NCBI RefSeq assembly: GCF_004521985.1
Contig: NZ_SBHZ01000022.1
Location: forward strand, 1-64,000
Source of the DNA: Ectopseudomonas khazarica
GTDB lineage: Bacteria > Pseudomonadota > Gammaproteobacteria > Pseudomonadales > Pseudomonadaceae
DNA: 64,000 nucleotides
Reading direction: 5' to 3'
The notes beneath the pieces are model-generated. The model did not search any database and had not been told where the DNA came from. It was given only the letters and a program-made list of their open reading frames with translations. Position numbers and translations under genes: made by a program. Below, piece after piece: positions 43,605 to 52,600 of the stretch. Position 1 is the stretch's first letter; the number at the start of each line of letters is the position of its first letter.

Positions 43605-45017
43605 TCAACTGATCGCCTCGGCCAGGCGTCGAGCCAGGTGCAACGCCTGCTCGGCGCTGGCGATGTTGGTGAAGCCCAGCAGCAGCCCGCTGCCGCAGGG
43701 GTGCTGCCGCGACCACTCCGACAATGCCATCACCGCCAGCCCGGCGCCTTGTGCGCGGGCTGCCAGGGCGCGGTCGTCCTCGCGCTCGTCGAGCCGGGCC
43801 AGCAGATGGATGCCGCCGGCCTGCAACTCGACGCGCAGGCGTGAACCCAGGACGTGTTGCAGCGCCGAGGCCAGATGAGCGCGGCGCTCGGCATAGAGTG
43901 CACGCATGCGCTTGAGGTGGCGGGCGAAGTGGCCCTGGTCGAGAAAGTCCGCGGTGATTGCCTGAGGCAACGCCGGACAGCCGTGATCGAAGTCCTGTGC
44001 GCAGGCGGCGAAGCGCGCCACCTGTGCCTGCGGTACCACCAGGTAGGCCAGACGCAAGCCGGGGAACAGCACCTTGCTGAAGGTGCCGCAGTACAGCACG
44101 CGGCCGGCATGGTCGAGGCTCTTCAGGGCCGGCAATGGGCGACCGACGTAGCGGTACTCGCTGTCGTAGTCGTCTTCGATGATCCAGGCCTGGCGGTTCG
44201 CCGCCCAGTCGAGCAGGGCCAGTCGCCGGGGCAGGCTCAGCGACACGCCCAGGGGGCTCTGGTGGGACGGCGTGACCAGCGCGCAGCGGGCATCCGGGGC
44301 GAGCGCCCGCCCGCGCTCCACGCAGAGTCCCTGTTCGTCCACCGGCACCGGGACTAGCGTGACCTCGCTGCCCTCGAGCATCTGGCGTGCCTTGAAATAA
44401 CCCGGGTCTTCGAACCAGCAGCGGTCGCCGGTTTGCAGCAAGGCCTGGCGGATCAGCAGCAGGGCGTTGCGATAGCCGGCGGTGATGAAGATCTGCTCCG
44501 GCTCGCAGGCGATGCCGCGCGACACCCCCAGATAGCGCACCAGGCTGCGCCGCAGCGCGGGCAGGCCTTGCGCGGGCGGGTAGTTGAGGTCGGGGCTGCT
44601 CAGCTGGCGCAGGTGGCGCGCACCGAGCCGGCTCCAGAGCTTGCGCGGGAAGCTGTCCAGGGCCGGCAGGCCGAGCTGGAACGGCAGCGCCTCTGCGCTC
44701 GGCTCATCGCCTGAGCGCGAGGCCTGGTGCTGTTTGGCGGGCAGCACAGGGTTGCCGGGGGCATGCGGCAACTGCGGGGAGACCACGGTGCCGGCCGGCC
44801 CGCGCGGCAGCAGATAACCCTCGCCGACCAGCAACTGGTAGGCCGCCTCTACCGTTCCGCGCGCCAGATTGAGCTCGCTGGCCAGGGCGCGAACCGAGGG
44901 CACGCGCTCGCCTGGCTGCAGGCGGCCCTCGGCGATCGCTTCGCGCAGGCGCTGATAGAGCTGCAGGTAGATCGGTGTCGCCTTGTCGCGTGCGCTTTCC
45001 AGGCGAATGCTGTACAT
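43605..45017 (-). CDS. MocR/PdxR-type regulator (GntR helix + aminotransferase)
   Basis: A 470-residue fusion. Residues 1-75 are a GntR winged helix (PIYLQLYQRLREAIAEGRLQPGERVPSVRALASELNLARGTVEAAYQLLVGEGYLLPR); residues about 115-470 are an aminotransferase-I fold with PLP-pocket motifs (EPEQIFITAGYRNALLLIRQALL, IIEDDYDSEYRY, GTFSKVLFPGLRLAYLVVP with the Schiff-base Lys). It is divergent from the GNAT-azoR-AhpD-like operon across 91 bp, its probable target. The effector is probably PLP or a PLP-amino acid adduct, judged by family. Confidence 0.9.
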   Translation of the reverse strand: MYSIRLESARDKATPIYLQLYQRLREAIAEGRLQPGERVPSVRALASELNLARGTVEAAYQLLVGEGYLLPRGPAGTVVSPQLPHAPGNPVLPAKQHQASRSGDEPSAEALPFQLGLPALDSFPRKLWSRLGARHLRQLSSPDLNYPPAQGLPALRRSLVRYLGVSRGIACEPEQIFITAGYRNALLLIRQALLQTGDRCWFEDPGYFKARQMLEGSEVTLVPVPVDEQGLCVERGRALAPDARCALVTPSHQSPLGVSLSLPRRLALLDWAANRQAWIIEDDYDSEYRYVGRPLPALKSLDHAGRVLYCGTFSKVLFPGLRLAYLVVPQAQVARFAACAQDFDHGCPALPQAITADFLDQGHFARHLKRMRALYAERRAHLASALQHVLGSRLRVELQAGGIHLLARLDEREDDRALAARAQGAGLAVMALSEWSRQHPCGSGLLLGFTNIASAEQALHLARRLAEAIS

Positions 45018-45108
45018 GCCTATGTCCTGATCGATTCGATGATTCTTGGCTCTACTGACTATGCCATGTTCCGCCTAGAGTGGCGGCCATCTTCGATGGA
45101 GAACCGCC

Positions 45109-45543
45109 ATGATTTCCGACTACCGCTGCGACTGGCTCGACGACCCGGACGAACTGCGTGCCTGCCTGCCCCTGATGCGCGTATTGCGCCCACACCTGAG
45201 CGACGCCGACGATTTCGTCCAGCGCCTGCAACGCCAGGCCGAGCAGGGTTATCGCCTGCTGGCGGCGCGCCAGGGCGACGAGGTGCTGGGCCTGGCCGGT
45301 TGTCGCCTGCAGGAGAACCTGCTGCACGGGCGCTTCTTCTATGTCGATGACCTGGTGACGCGCGAGGACCTGCGTTGCCAGGGCATCGGCGAGCGGCTGC
45401 TGGATGAGGCGCGGGCCCAGGCACGCCGCCTGGGCTGCGCCAACTTCGTGCTGGACACGGCGCTGGGCAACGCACGCGGGCAGCGTTTCTACTACCGTCA
45501 GGGTTTGCTGGCCATCGGCATGCACTTTCGCGAGGTGCTTTGA
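45109..45543 (+). CDS. GNAT-family acetyltransferase
   Basis: A 144-residue GNAT protein; the acetyl-CoA loop is VDDLVTREDLRCQGIGERLLDEARAQARRLGC (about residues 81-112), followed by NFVLDTALGNARGQRFYYRQGLL. Its TGA and the azoR ATG are one base apart, so it is the first gene of a three-gene operon. Substrate unknown; location beside a MocR regulator hints at a small amine or amino acid. Confidence 0.85.
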   Translation: MISDYRCDWLDDPDELRACLPLMRVLRPHLSDADDFVQRLQRQAEQGYRLLAARQGDEVLGLAGCRLQENLLHGRFFYVDDLVTREDLRCQGIGERLLDEARAQARRLGCANFVLDTALGNARGQRFYYRQGLLAIGMHFREVL

Positions 45544-45544
45544 A

Positions 45545-46168
45545 ATGCAGCGAATCCTCCTGTTGGAATGCGGCCCCTTCGGTCGCCAGAGTCGCGGTAG
45601 TGGCCTGGCGCAGGAGCTGGTCGAGCGTCTGCGTCAGCGTCACCCCCAGGCCCAGGTGCTGGAGCGCGACCTGGCGAGCGAACCGTTGCCGGCACTGGCA
45701 GCGGCCTATGCCGAGGCACTGGTGGCGCAGGCGCCTGGCGACGATCCGGCGTTGCAGGTCTCCGAGCGACTGATCGGCGAGCTGGAAGGCAGCGACTGCC
45801 TGGTGATCGCCACGCCGATGCACAACTTCACGGTGCCGGCGGCGCTGAAGCTGTGGATCGACTACGTGCTGCGCATCGGGCGCAGCTTCGCCGCCACCGA
45901 GGCTGGCAAGGTGGGGCTGCTGGCGGATCGTCCGACCTTCGTCGTGGTCAGCTCGGGCGGCTTCTACCGTGGCGAGCAGGCGCGGCAGCCGGACTTCCTC
46001 ACCTCCTACCTGCGCCATGTGCTGAGTACCATCGGTATCCACGACCTGGAGTTCATTCACCTGCAGGGCCTGGTTCGCGGCCAGGCGCATGCCGAGGCGA
46101 TGCTGGTGCAGGCGCGCGCGCAGCTGGATGCCAACCCCCATCTTGCTGCGCCAGGAGTCCTGCCATGA
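45545..46168 (+). CDS. azoR: FMN-dependent NADH-azoreductase AzoR
   Basis: A 207-residue flavodoxin-like quinone/azo reductase. Family blocks: start RILLLECGPFGRQSRGSGLAQELVERLRQRHP (phosphate loop of FMN site), CLVIATPMHNFTVPAALKLWIDYVLRIGRSFA, and VVVSSGGFYRGEQARQPDFLTSYLRHVLSTIGI. It probably reduces quinones and azo or nitro compounds in the cytoplasm. Its stop overlaps the next start (ATGA). Confidence 0.9.
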   Translation: MQRILLLECGPFGRQSRGSGLAQELVERLRQRHPQAQVLERDLASEPLPALAAAYAEALVAQAPGDDPALQVSERLIGELEGSDCLVIATPMHNFTVPAALKLWIDYVLRIGRSFAATEAGKVGLLADRPTFVVVSSGGFYRGEQARQPDFLTSYLRHVLSTIGIHDLEFIHLQGLVRGQAHAEAMLVQARAQLDANPHLAAPGVLP

Positions 46169-46596
46169 GCGCGTTGCGCCAGCCCTATTACGATCTGTCC
46201 GGCGAGGCGATGCAGGGTCTGCTCGCCACCAAGGCCGCGCTGGAGCGTGGCCCGCTGGGCAAGGAACTGATCGAACTGCTCTATCTGCGCGTCTCGCAGA
46301 TCAACGGCTGTGCCTACTGCCTGGAGAAACACAGCGAGTCGCTACGTGCGGAGGGCGTGCCCCAGGCCAAGCTGGACGGCCTGGCCGGTTGGCGCGTGAG
46401 TCGTCATTTCCAGGCGCGTGAGCGAGCGGCGCTGGCCTGGGCGGAGTCGTTGAGCGAGATCGCCCGCAGCCATGCCGACGATCAGGACTACCAGCCGCTG
46501 GAGGCGCACTTCAGTGCCAGGGAAATCTCCGACCTGACCATTGCCGTGGCCCTGATGAGTGGCCTCAATCGCCTGGCCATCGGCATGCGTCTGTGA
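46165..46596 (+). CDS. Carboxymuconolactone decarboxylase/AhpD-like protein
   Basis: A 143-residue all-helical protein of the AhpD-like group. The redox motif is C-x2-C as GCAYCLEKHSESLRAEGV, with the downstream His of the proton relay. The block WAESLSEIARSHADD ... FSAREISDLTIAVALMSGLNRLAIGMRL is typical. It may reduce peroxides or disulfides with a partner, and is coupled to azoR. Confidence 0.88.
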   Translation: MSALRQPYYDLSGEAMQGLLATKAALERGPLGKELIELLYLRVSQINGCAYCLEKHSESLRAEGVPQAKLDGLAGWRVSRHFQARERAALAWAESLSEIARSHADDQDYQPLEAHFSAREISDLTIAVALMSGLNRLAIGMRL

Positions 46597-46599
46597 CGC

Positions 46600-47061
46600 T
46601 CAGCCTGCGCTGATCACGCCATAGCCACGCGCCATCAGCGCGGCCAGCAGGGGAATCACCAGCAACAGCAGCAGTTCCAGGCGGATGCTCCAGGTCACCA
46701 GGCGCAGTTGCCTGGGGCTGGGCTCCGGGACCTGGCCGGCCTGAACCGCGTTGCGCCAGTTGAAGAAGACATAGGTCGGCAGGATCGACAGCAGGCCGAC
46801 CAGGATGAACAGGCCGACCTTGGCATGGAACAGGCTGTTGCCCAGGTAATAGTCGGTGCCCTTGGCGAACCACAGTACGCGGGCGACGCCGGTCGCCAGG
46901 ACCACGCCGGCACAGATGCCGTAGGCGATGTCGGTGATCATCAGGCTGCGCGCGCGTGACAGGTCCAGCGGCGCCTTGAACAGCACATGCTCGATGCTGA
47001 GCAGAGCGAACAGGGCGAAGATCGACAGGTAGTGCAGGTAGGCGACGAGGGCAGCGGCCAT
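46600..47061 (-). CDS. DUF2214 membrane protein
   Basis: A 153-residue inner-membrane protein with four hydrophobic segments (LVAYLHYLSIFALFALLSIEHVLF; ITDIAYGICAGVVLATGVARVLWF; LFHAKVGLFILVGLLSILPTYVFF; IRLELLLLLVIPLLAALMA). It matches the DUF2214 pattern with His in LHYLSI and IEHVLF and the GTDYYLGNSLFHAKVG block. Function unknown. It converges with the AhpD-like gene (three bases between stops) and lies 17 bp after the diguanylate cyclase gene. Confidence 0.85.
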   Translation of the reverse strand: MAAALVAYLHYLSIFALFALLSIEHVLFKAPLDLSRARSLMITDIAYGICAGVVLATGVARVLWFAKGTDYYLGNSLFHAKVGLFILVGLLSILPTYVFFNWRNAVQAGQVPEPSPRQLRLVTWSIRLELLLLLVIPLLAALMARGYGVISAG

Positions 47062-47078
47062 GCGGGTTCCTCTCCGGA

Positions 47079-48107
47079 TCAGGGGGCGAGCAGGCTGCGG
47101 TTGCGGCCTTCGTGCTTGGCGCGATACAGCGCCTGGTCGGCGCGCTTGAGCGCCGCGCCGCTGCTCTCGCCGGGGCCGAGCAGGGCACAGCCGAGGCTGA
47201 CGGTCTGCTGCAATTGTGTTTGCTCGAGCACGATGGGCTGGCTGGCGATGGCCAGGCGGATGCGTTCGGCGATCAGCAGCAGCTCCTGGTCATCCTTCAC
47301 CAGGGCGAGGATGACGAACTCCTCGCCGCCGTTGCGCGTGACCACGTCCTGCGGGCGTACCGTCGCGCTCATGCGCCGTGCGCTTTCCCACAGCACGTGG
47401 TCGCCGGCGTCGTGGCCATGCTCGTCGTTGACCCGCTTGAAGTGGTCCAGGTCGCAGTAGATCAGGCCGAGCTGCAAGCCGCTGCGCTCGGCGAGCGCCT
47501 GCTCCAGCGGCAGGAAATGCAGCAGCCCGGCACGGTTCCACAGCTGCGTCAGGGGGTCGAGCATGCCCTTGCGCTGCTCGCGGCTCAGCGCATCGCGCAG
47601 GTCATCGGCCTGGTGAGCGCAGTGGCGGAGTTGCAGGTAGCCCTGCACCACGTAGGCCAGATCCCTGAGTCGCATCAGCTCCTGGCGATCGAGGCGGCGC
47701 GGTGCCGGATCGATCAGGCAGAGCGTACCGAGCGCCTGCTGCTGGGCATCGAACAGCGGGTGGCCGGCATAGAAACGCACGTGCGGGGCGCGCAGTACGA
47801 TCGGGTTGTCGCAGAAACGGCTGTCGCGGTGGCTGTCCTCGACCACCAGCGGCGTGTCCTGCAGGATCGCGTGGGCGCAGAACGACACCGTGCGCGGGGT
47901 CTCGGCGACCTCCAGGCCCTGGCGACTCTTGAACCACTGGCGCTCGTTGTCGATCAGGCTGATCAGCGCCGTCTTGACCCCGAACAGGTCGCGGGCCAGA
48001 CGGGTGAGCGCATCCAGGTAGGGGTCGGCCGGTGTGTCGAGCACGTCCAGGCTCTCCAGGGCCTGCTGGCGTTCAGCTTCATTCGCGGGTAGCGGCGCAC
48101 TGAGCAT
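47079..48107 (-). CDS. GAF-GGDEF diguanylate cyclase
   Basis: A 342-residue cytoplasmic protein. Residues about 25-150 are a GAF domain (LTRLARDLFGVKTALISLIDNERQWFKSRQGLEVAETPRTVSFCAHAIL ... FYAGHPLFDAQQQALGTLCLID). Residues about 180-340 are GGDEF with the active site GGEEF at 260-264 and the inhibitory RPQD motif five residues before. Its start overlaps the MATE gene end by 29 bp, so the two are probably co-transcribed. The GAF ligand is unknown. Confidence 0.9.
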   Translation of the reverse strand: MLSAPLPANEAERQQALESLDVLDTPADPYLDALTRLARDLFGVKTALISLIDNERQWFKSRQGLEVAETPRTVSFCAHAILQDTPLVVEDSHRDSRFCDNPIVLRAPHVRFYAGHPLFDAQQQALGTLCLIDPAPRRLDRQELMRLRDLAYVVQGYLQLRHCAHQADDLRDALSREQRKGMLDPLTQLWNRAGLLHFLPLEQALAERSGLQLGLIYCDLDHFKRVNDEHGHDAGDHVLWESARRMSATVRPQDVVTRNGGEEFVILALVKDDQELLLIAERIRLAIASQPIVLEQTQLQQTVSLGCALLGPGESSGAALKRADQALYRAKHEGRNRSLLAP

Positions 48108-49458
48108 CGGTGATCTCTCCAGGTGGAAACCAGAGGTTGCGACGATTCATGTTCCAAGCATAGCCCCCGAGAACCAGGCTTCGCAGCCCCATGAATGCCA
48201 GAAATGCCAACCACAGCCCGTGGTTGCCCAGGCTCTGCAGCCACCAGGCCAGCGGCAGGCTCAGCGCCAGGGCGATGAGCATGGCGTCGCGCATCTCGCG
48301 GGCCCGCGTGGCACCGATGAACAGGCCGTCGAGCAGGTAGCTCCACACGGCCAGCAAGGGCAGCACGGCCAGGTATGGCAGGAACACCTGGGCCAGCGCG
48401 CGTATCTCGCTGATGTCGGTGAGCAGGGCGACGAACCAGTGGCCGCCGAACAGGAAGAACAGCGCGAAGCCGATGCTGGCCAGCAATGACCAGGCACCGG
48501 CCACCAGCAGGGCGCGCCGCAGCGCATGGCGATCACGGGCGCCGAGCGCATGACCGCACAGCGCTTCGACGGCATGCGCCAGGCCGTCGAGGGCATAGGC
48601 GGTCAGCGTCAGGCCGTTGAGCAGCAGGGCATTGGCTGCCACCGTGGCGTCGCCCAGGCGCGTGCCCTGCACGGTGATCAGGAAGAACACCAGTTGCAGC
48701 GCCAGCGTGCGGATGAAAATGTCACGGTTGACCGCCAGCAGCGGGCGCCAGCTGCTCCAGCGTTGCAGTGCGCGGCCGTCCAGGTGGCCGGGGTAGCGTG
48801 CGAGGGCGCCGCGGGTCAGCCACAGGCCGAGCAGGGCGCCGCTCCATTCGGCTATCACCGAGGCCCAGGCCGCGCCAGCCACGCCCCATTCGAGGCCGAG
48901 CACGAACAGCAGGTCCAGCCCGACGTTGAGCAGGTTGGCGGTGAGCAGAATGGCCAGCGGCCCACGTGCGCTCTGCGTGCCCAGCAGCCAGCCGATCAGG
49001 GCATAGGTCGCCAGGCTGGCGGGCAGGCCGAACAGGCGAATCTGGAAGTACTGGCGCGCCAGTTGATCCAGCTCGGCCGACGGCTGCATCAGGCTCAGCG
49101 CCGCGCTGCTGAAGGGAATGGCCAGCAGGCTCAGCAGCAATGCCAGGCACACGCCCAGGCCGAGGCCCTGCAGCAGCACCTGGCGCAGCGCGCCGCCGTC
49201 GCCACGGCCGGCCGCCTGGGCGGCGAAGCCGGTGCTGCCCATGCGCAGGAAGCCCATGGCCCAGGTCAGCAGGGTGTACAGGCTGCCGCCGACCGCCACC
49301 GCCGCCAGCTGGTGCGCATGCGGCAGGTGGCCAACCACGGCGGTGTCCACCAGGGCCACCAGCGGCACCGAGAGGTTGGAGAGGATCATCGGCGCGGCCA
49401 GGGCCCAGACCTTGCGCTGGGTCGGGGCGTGGCGCCAGGCGTCGAGCAGGGCGGACAT
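48079..49458 (-). CDS. MATE-family efflux protein, DinF-like
   Basis: A 459-residue transporter with twelve hydrophobic segments. N-terminal motif WALAAPMILSNLSVPLVALVDTAVVGHLPHAHQLAAVAVGGSLYTLLTWAMGFLRMGSTGFAAQAAGRGD and the mid-protein GDATVAANALLLNGLTLTAYALDGLAHAVEALCGHALGARDR are typical of the DinF branch. It exports cationic compounds by sodium or proton antiport in characterised relatives. The ATG at 49458 is chosen by homology. Confidence 0.93.
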   Translation of the reverse strand: MSALLDAWRHAPTQRKVWALAAPMILSNLSVPLVALVDTAVVGHLPHAHQLAAVAVGGSLYTLLTWAMGFLRMGSTGFAAQAAGRGDGGALRQVLLQGLGLGVCLALLLSLLAIPFSSAALSLMQPSAELDQLARQYFQIRLFGLPASLATYALIGWLLGTQSARGPLAILLTANLLNVGLDLLFVLGLEWGVAGAAWASVIAEWSGALLGLWLTRGALARYPGHLDGRALQRWSSWRPLLAVNRDIFIRTLALQLVFFLITVQGTRLGDATVAANALLLNGLTLTAYALDGLAHAVEALCGHALGARDRHALRRALLVAGAWSLLASIGFALFFLFGGHWFVALLTDISEIRALAQVFLPYLAVLPLLAVWSYLLDGLFIGATRAREMRDAMLIALALSLPLAWWLQSLGNHGLWLAFLAFMGLRSLVLGGYAWNMNRRNLWFPPGEITDAQCAATRE

Positions 49459-49621
49459 GGACGGCTCCGGCAAAGCGGCGATTATAGGCACAGCGCTGTG
49501 CTGCCCGCATGCCGTGGCAGGAGTGTGAGTGGCTTGGCGAATTCGTCGGGACGGCTCGTCGCTGGGGGGATGCCTCGGCTATAGTTGTCGGCTTCTGCGC
49601 CCCCCGATCATGGAGCCCGCA

Positions 49622-52600
49622 ATGCCGAACAAAGGACTGCTTCTGGCCTTGGTACTGAGTCTGCTCAGTGCCTGTGATTCCTCTCAACCTCCCGCCACTG
49701 TGACCCCCGCCGCCCCTGCCGCGCAGCAGGCCGAGGCCGCGAGACCCGCAGTCGATCGCGAGGCGCTGGCCAAGCGCTACGCCGGTCGCGAGCTGGAGGT
49801 GGTCGACGTTTCCGAAGTGCAGCTCGACGGCGCCAGCACGCTGTCGGTGACCTTTTCCATTCCCCTCGATCCCGAGCAGCCCTTCGCCGAGCGCCTGCAT
49901 CTGGTCGACAGCACCAGCGGCAAGGTCGACGGCGCCTGGGAGCTGACCGACAACCTCAGCGAACTGCGCCTGCGCCACCTGGAGCCCAAGCGCAAGCTGG
50001 TGCTGACCGTCGATGCCGGCCTGCAATCGATCAATGGCGGCAAACTGGCGAGCGAGCATGTCAGCCGTTTCCAGACCCGCGACCTGCAGGCCAGCGTCGG
50101 CTTCGCCAGTCGTGGCTCGCTGTTGCCCACCCGCCTGGCCGAGGGCCTGCCGGTGATCGCCCTGAACGTCGACAAGGTCAATGTCGAGTTCTTCCGCATC
50201 AAGCCGGATATGCTGCCACGTTTCCTCTCGCGCTGGGGCCGCGCCAGCAACCTGGATACCTGGGAAGCCCGTGAGCTGCTGCCGATGGCCGATCTGGTCT
50301 ACGGCGGACGCTTCGACCTCAACCCGGCGCGCAACACCCGCGAGACCCTGCTGTTGCCGATCGCCGGCCTGGAGCCGTTCAAGCAGCCCGGCGTGTACCT
50401 GGCGGTGATGCGTGAAGCCGGCAGCTACAGCTATTCGCAGCCGGCGACCCTGTTCAGCCTCAGCGACATCGGCCTGTCGGCGCATCGCTACCAGGATCGC
50501 CTGGATGTCTTCACCCAGGCGCTGGAGGGCGGCAAGGCCCAGTCCGGCGTGCAGCTGGAGCTGCTCGACGGCGAAGGCGCACTGCTCGCCGAGGGCAAGA
50601 CCGATTCCGCCGGCCATGCGCAATTGCCGCTGCCGGCCAAGGCCCAGGTGCTGCTGGCCAAGCAGGACGAGCAGACCAGCCTGCTGCGCCTGAATACCCC
50701 GGCGCTGGACCTGGCCGAATTCGATATCACCGGTCCCAAGGCCCACGCCCTGCAGTTCTTCGTGTTCGGCCCGCGTGACCTCTATCGCCCAGGCGAGACC
50801 GTGCTGCTCAATGGCCTGCTGCGCGATGCCGATGGCAGCCCGGTGAAGGCCCAGCCGATCAGCGTCGAGGTGCGTCGCCCGGATGAGCAGGTCAGCCGCA
50901 AGTTCGTCTGGAATGCCGACGAGGGTGGCCTCTATCAATACCAGCTGCCGCTGGCCGAGGAAGCGCCGACCGGGCGCTGGCAACTGCTGCTCGATCTCGG
51001 CGACGGCAGCCCGCAACTCTATGAATTCCTCGTCGAGGACTTCCTGCCCGAGCGCATGGCGCTGGAACTCAAGGGCCAGGAGCAACCTTACGCACCGAGC
51101 GACAGCGCCGAGTTCGCGGTGACCGGGCGTTACCTCTACGGCGCGCCGGCCGCCGGCAATCGCCTGAGCGGGCAGCTCTACGTGCGCCCGCTGCGTGAAG
51201 CCGTGGCGAGCCTGCCCGGCTACCAGTTCGGCGATATCACCGAGGCCGACCTGAGCCAGGACCAGGAGCTCGACGAACAGAACCTCGACGATGAAGGGCG
51301 TGCCGTGCTGCGTCCGGAGAACCGCTGGAGCGACGCCAAGTCGCCGCTGCGTCTGATCCTCCAGGCCAGCCTGCAGGAGTCCGGTGGTCGCCCGATCACC
51401 CGGCGCCTGGTGCAGCCGGTATGGCCGGCCGAGCGCCTGCCCGGTGTGCGCGGCCTGTTCGACGGTGAAGAGGTCGATGCCGACAGCCTCGCCGAGTTCG
51501 AAATTCTCGTGGCCGACGCCGCCGGCAACAAGCTGGCCGCCGATAACCTCAACGTGCGTCTGGTGCGCGAGCGCCGCGACTACTTCTGGAGCTTCTCCGA
51601 TGGCGAGGGCTGGCGCCACAACTACAACGAGAAATTCCTCACCCTCAGCGACGAGCCGCTGAAGATCGCCGCCGGCGGCACCGCCAAGGTCAGTTTCCCG
51701 GTGGAGTGGGGCCCGTATCGGGTCGAGGTGGTGGACAACCAGACCGGTCTGGTCAGCAACCTGCGCTTCTGGGCCGGCTACCGCTGGCAGGACAACGCCG
51801 ACGGCGGCGCGGTGCGCCCGGACCAGGTCAAGCTGGCGCTGGACAAACCGGCCTACGCCGCCGGCGACGTGGCCAAGATCACCGTCACTCCGCCGGCTGC
51901 CGGCAATGGCTACCTGCTGGTCGAATCCAGCGAGGGGCCGCTGTGGTGGCAGGAAATCAGCGTGCCGGCCGAAGGCAAGACCTTCGAGCTGCCGATCGAC
52001 AAGCAGTGGGCGCGGCATGACCTGTACCTGAGTGCCCTGGTGGTGCGCCCCGGTGAGCGCAAGGCGCAAGTCACGCCGAAGCGTGCCGTGGGCCTGCTGC
52101 ACCTGCCGCTGGAGCGTGCGCCGCGCAAGCTGGCGGTGAGCCTGGACGCGCCGGAGAAGATGCGACCCAAGCAGCCGCTGAAGGTCAAGGTCAGCGCGCG
52201 CAACGCCGATGGCAGCATTCCCGAGACGGTGCGCGTGCTGGTTGCCGCGGTGGACGTCGGCATCCTCAACATCACCAGCTACGCGACGCCCGACCCGTTC
52301 GCCAACTTCTTCGGGCGCAAGGCCTATGGCGCCGACCAGCTGGATATCTATGGCCAGCTGATCGAGGCGCAGGGCCGCGTCGCCAGCCTGGCCTTCGGGG
52401 GTGACGCCGGCCTCGCCGCCGGTGGCAAGCGCCCGGACACCAGCGTGCTGATCGTCGCCCTGCAGAGCGATGCCTTGAAGCTCGACGCCAAGGGCGAAGG
52501 CGAAGTCAGCCTGGACATCCCCGACTTCAACGGTGAACTGCGGCTGATGGCGCAGGCCTGGACCGACGAGCGCTTCGGCATGGCCGAGGCCAAGACGGTG

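Noticed and set aside
48722..52102. Very long minus-strand open frame (over 1100 codons) across the alpha-2-macroglobulin and MATE genes
   Set aside because: It is antisense to two well-supported genes; its composition (Gln/Arg/Ala/Gly rich, no domains) is that expected of a shadow frame in high-GC DNA.
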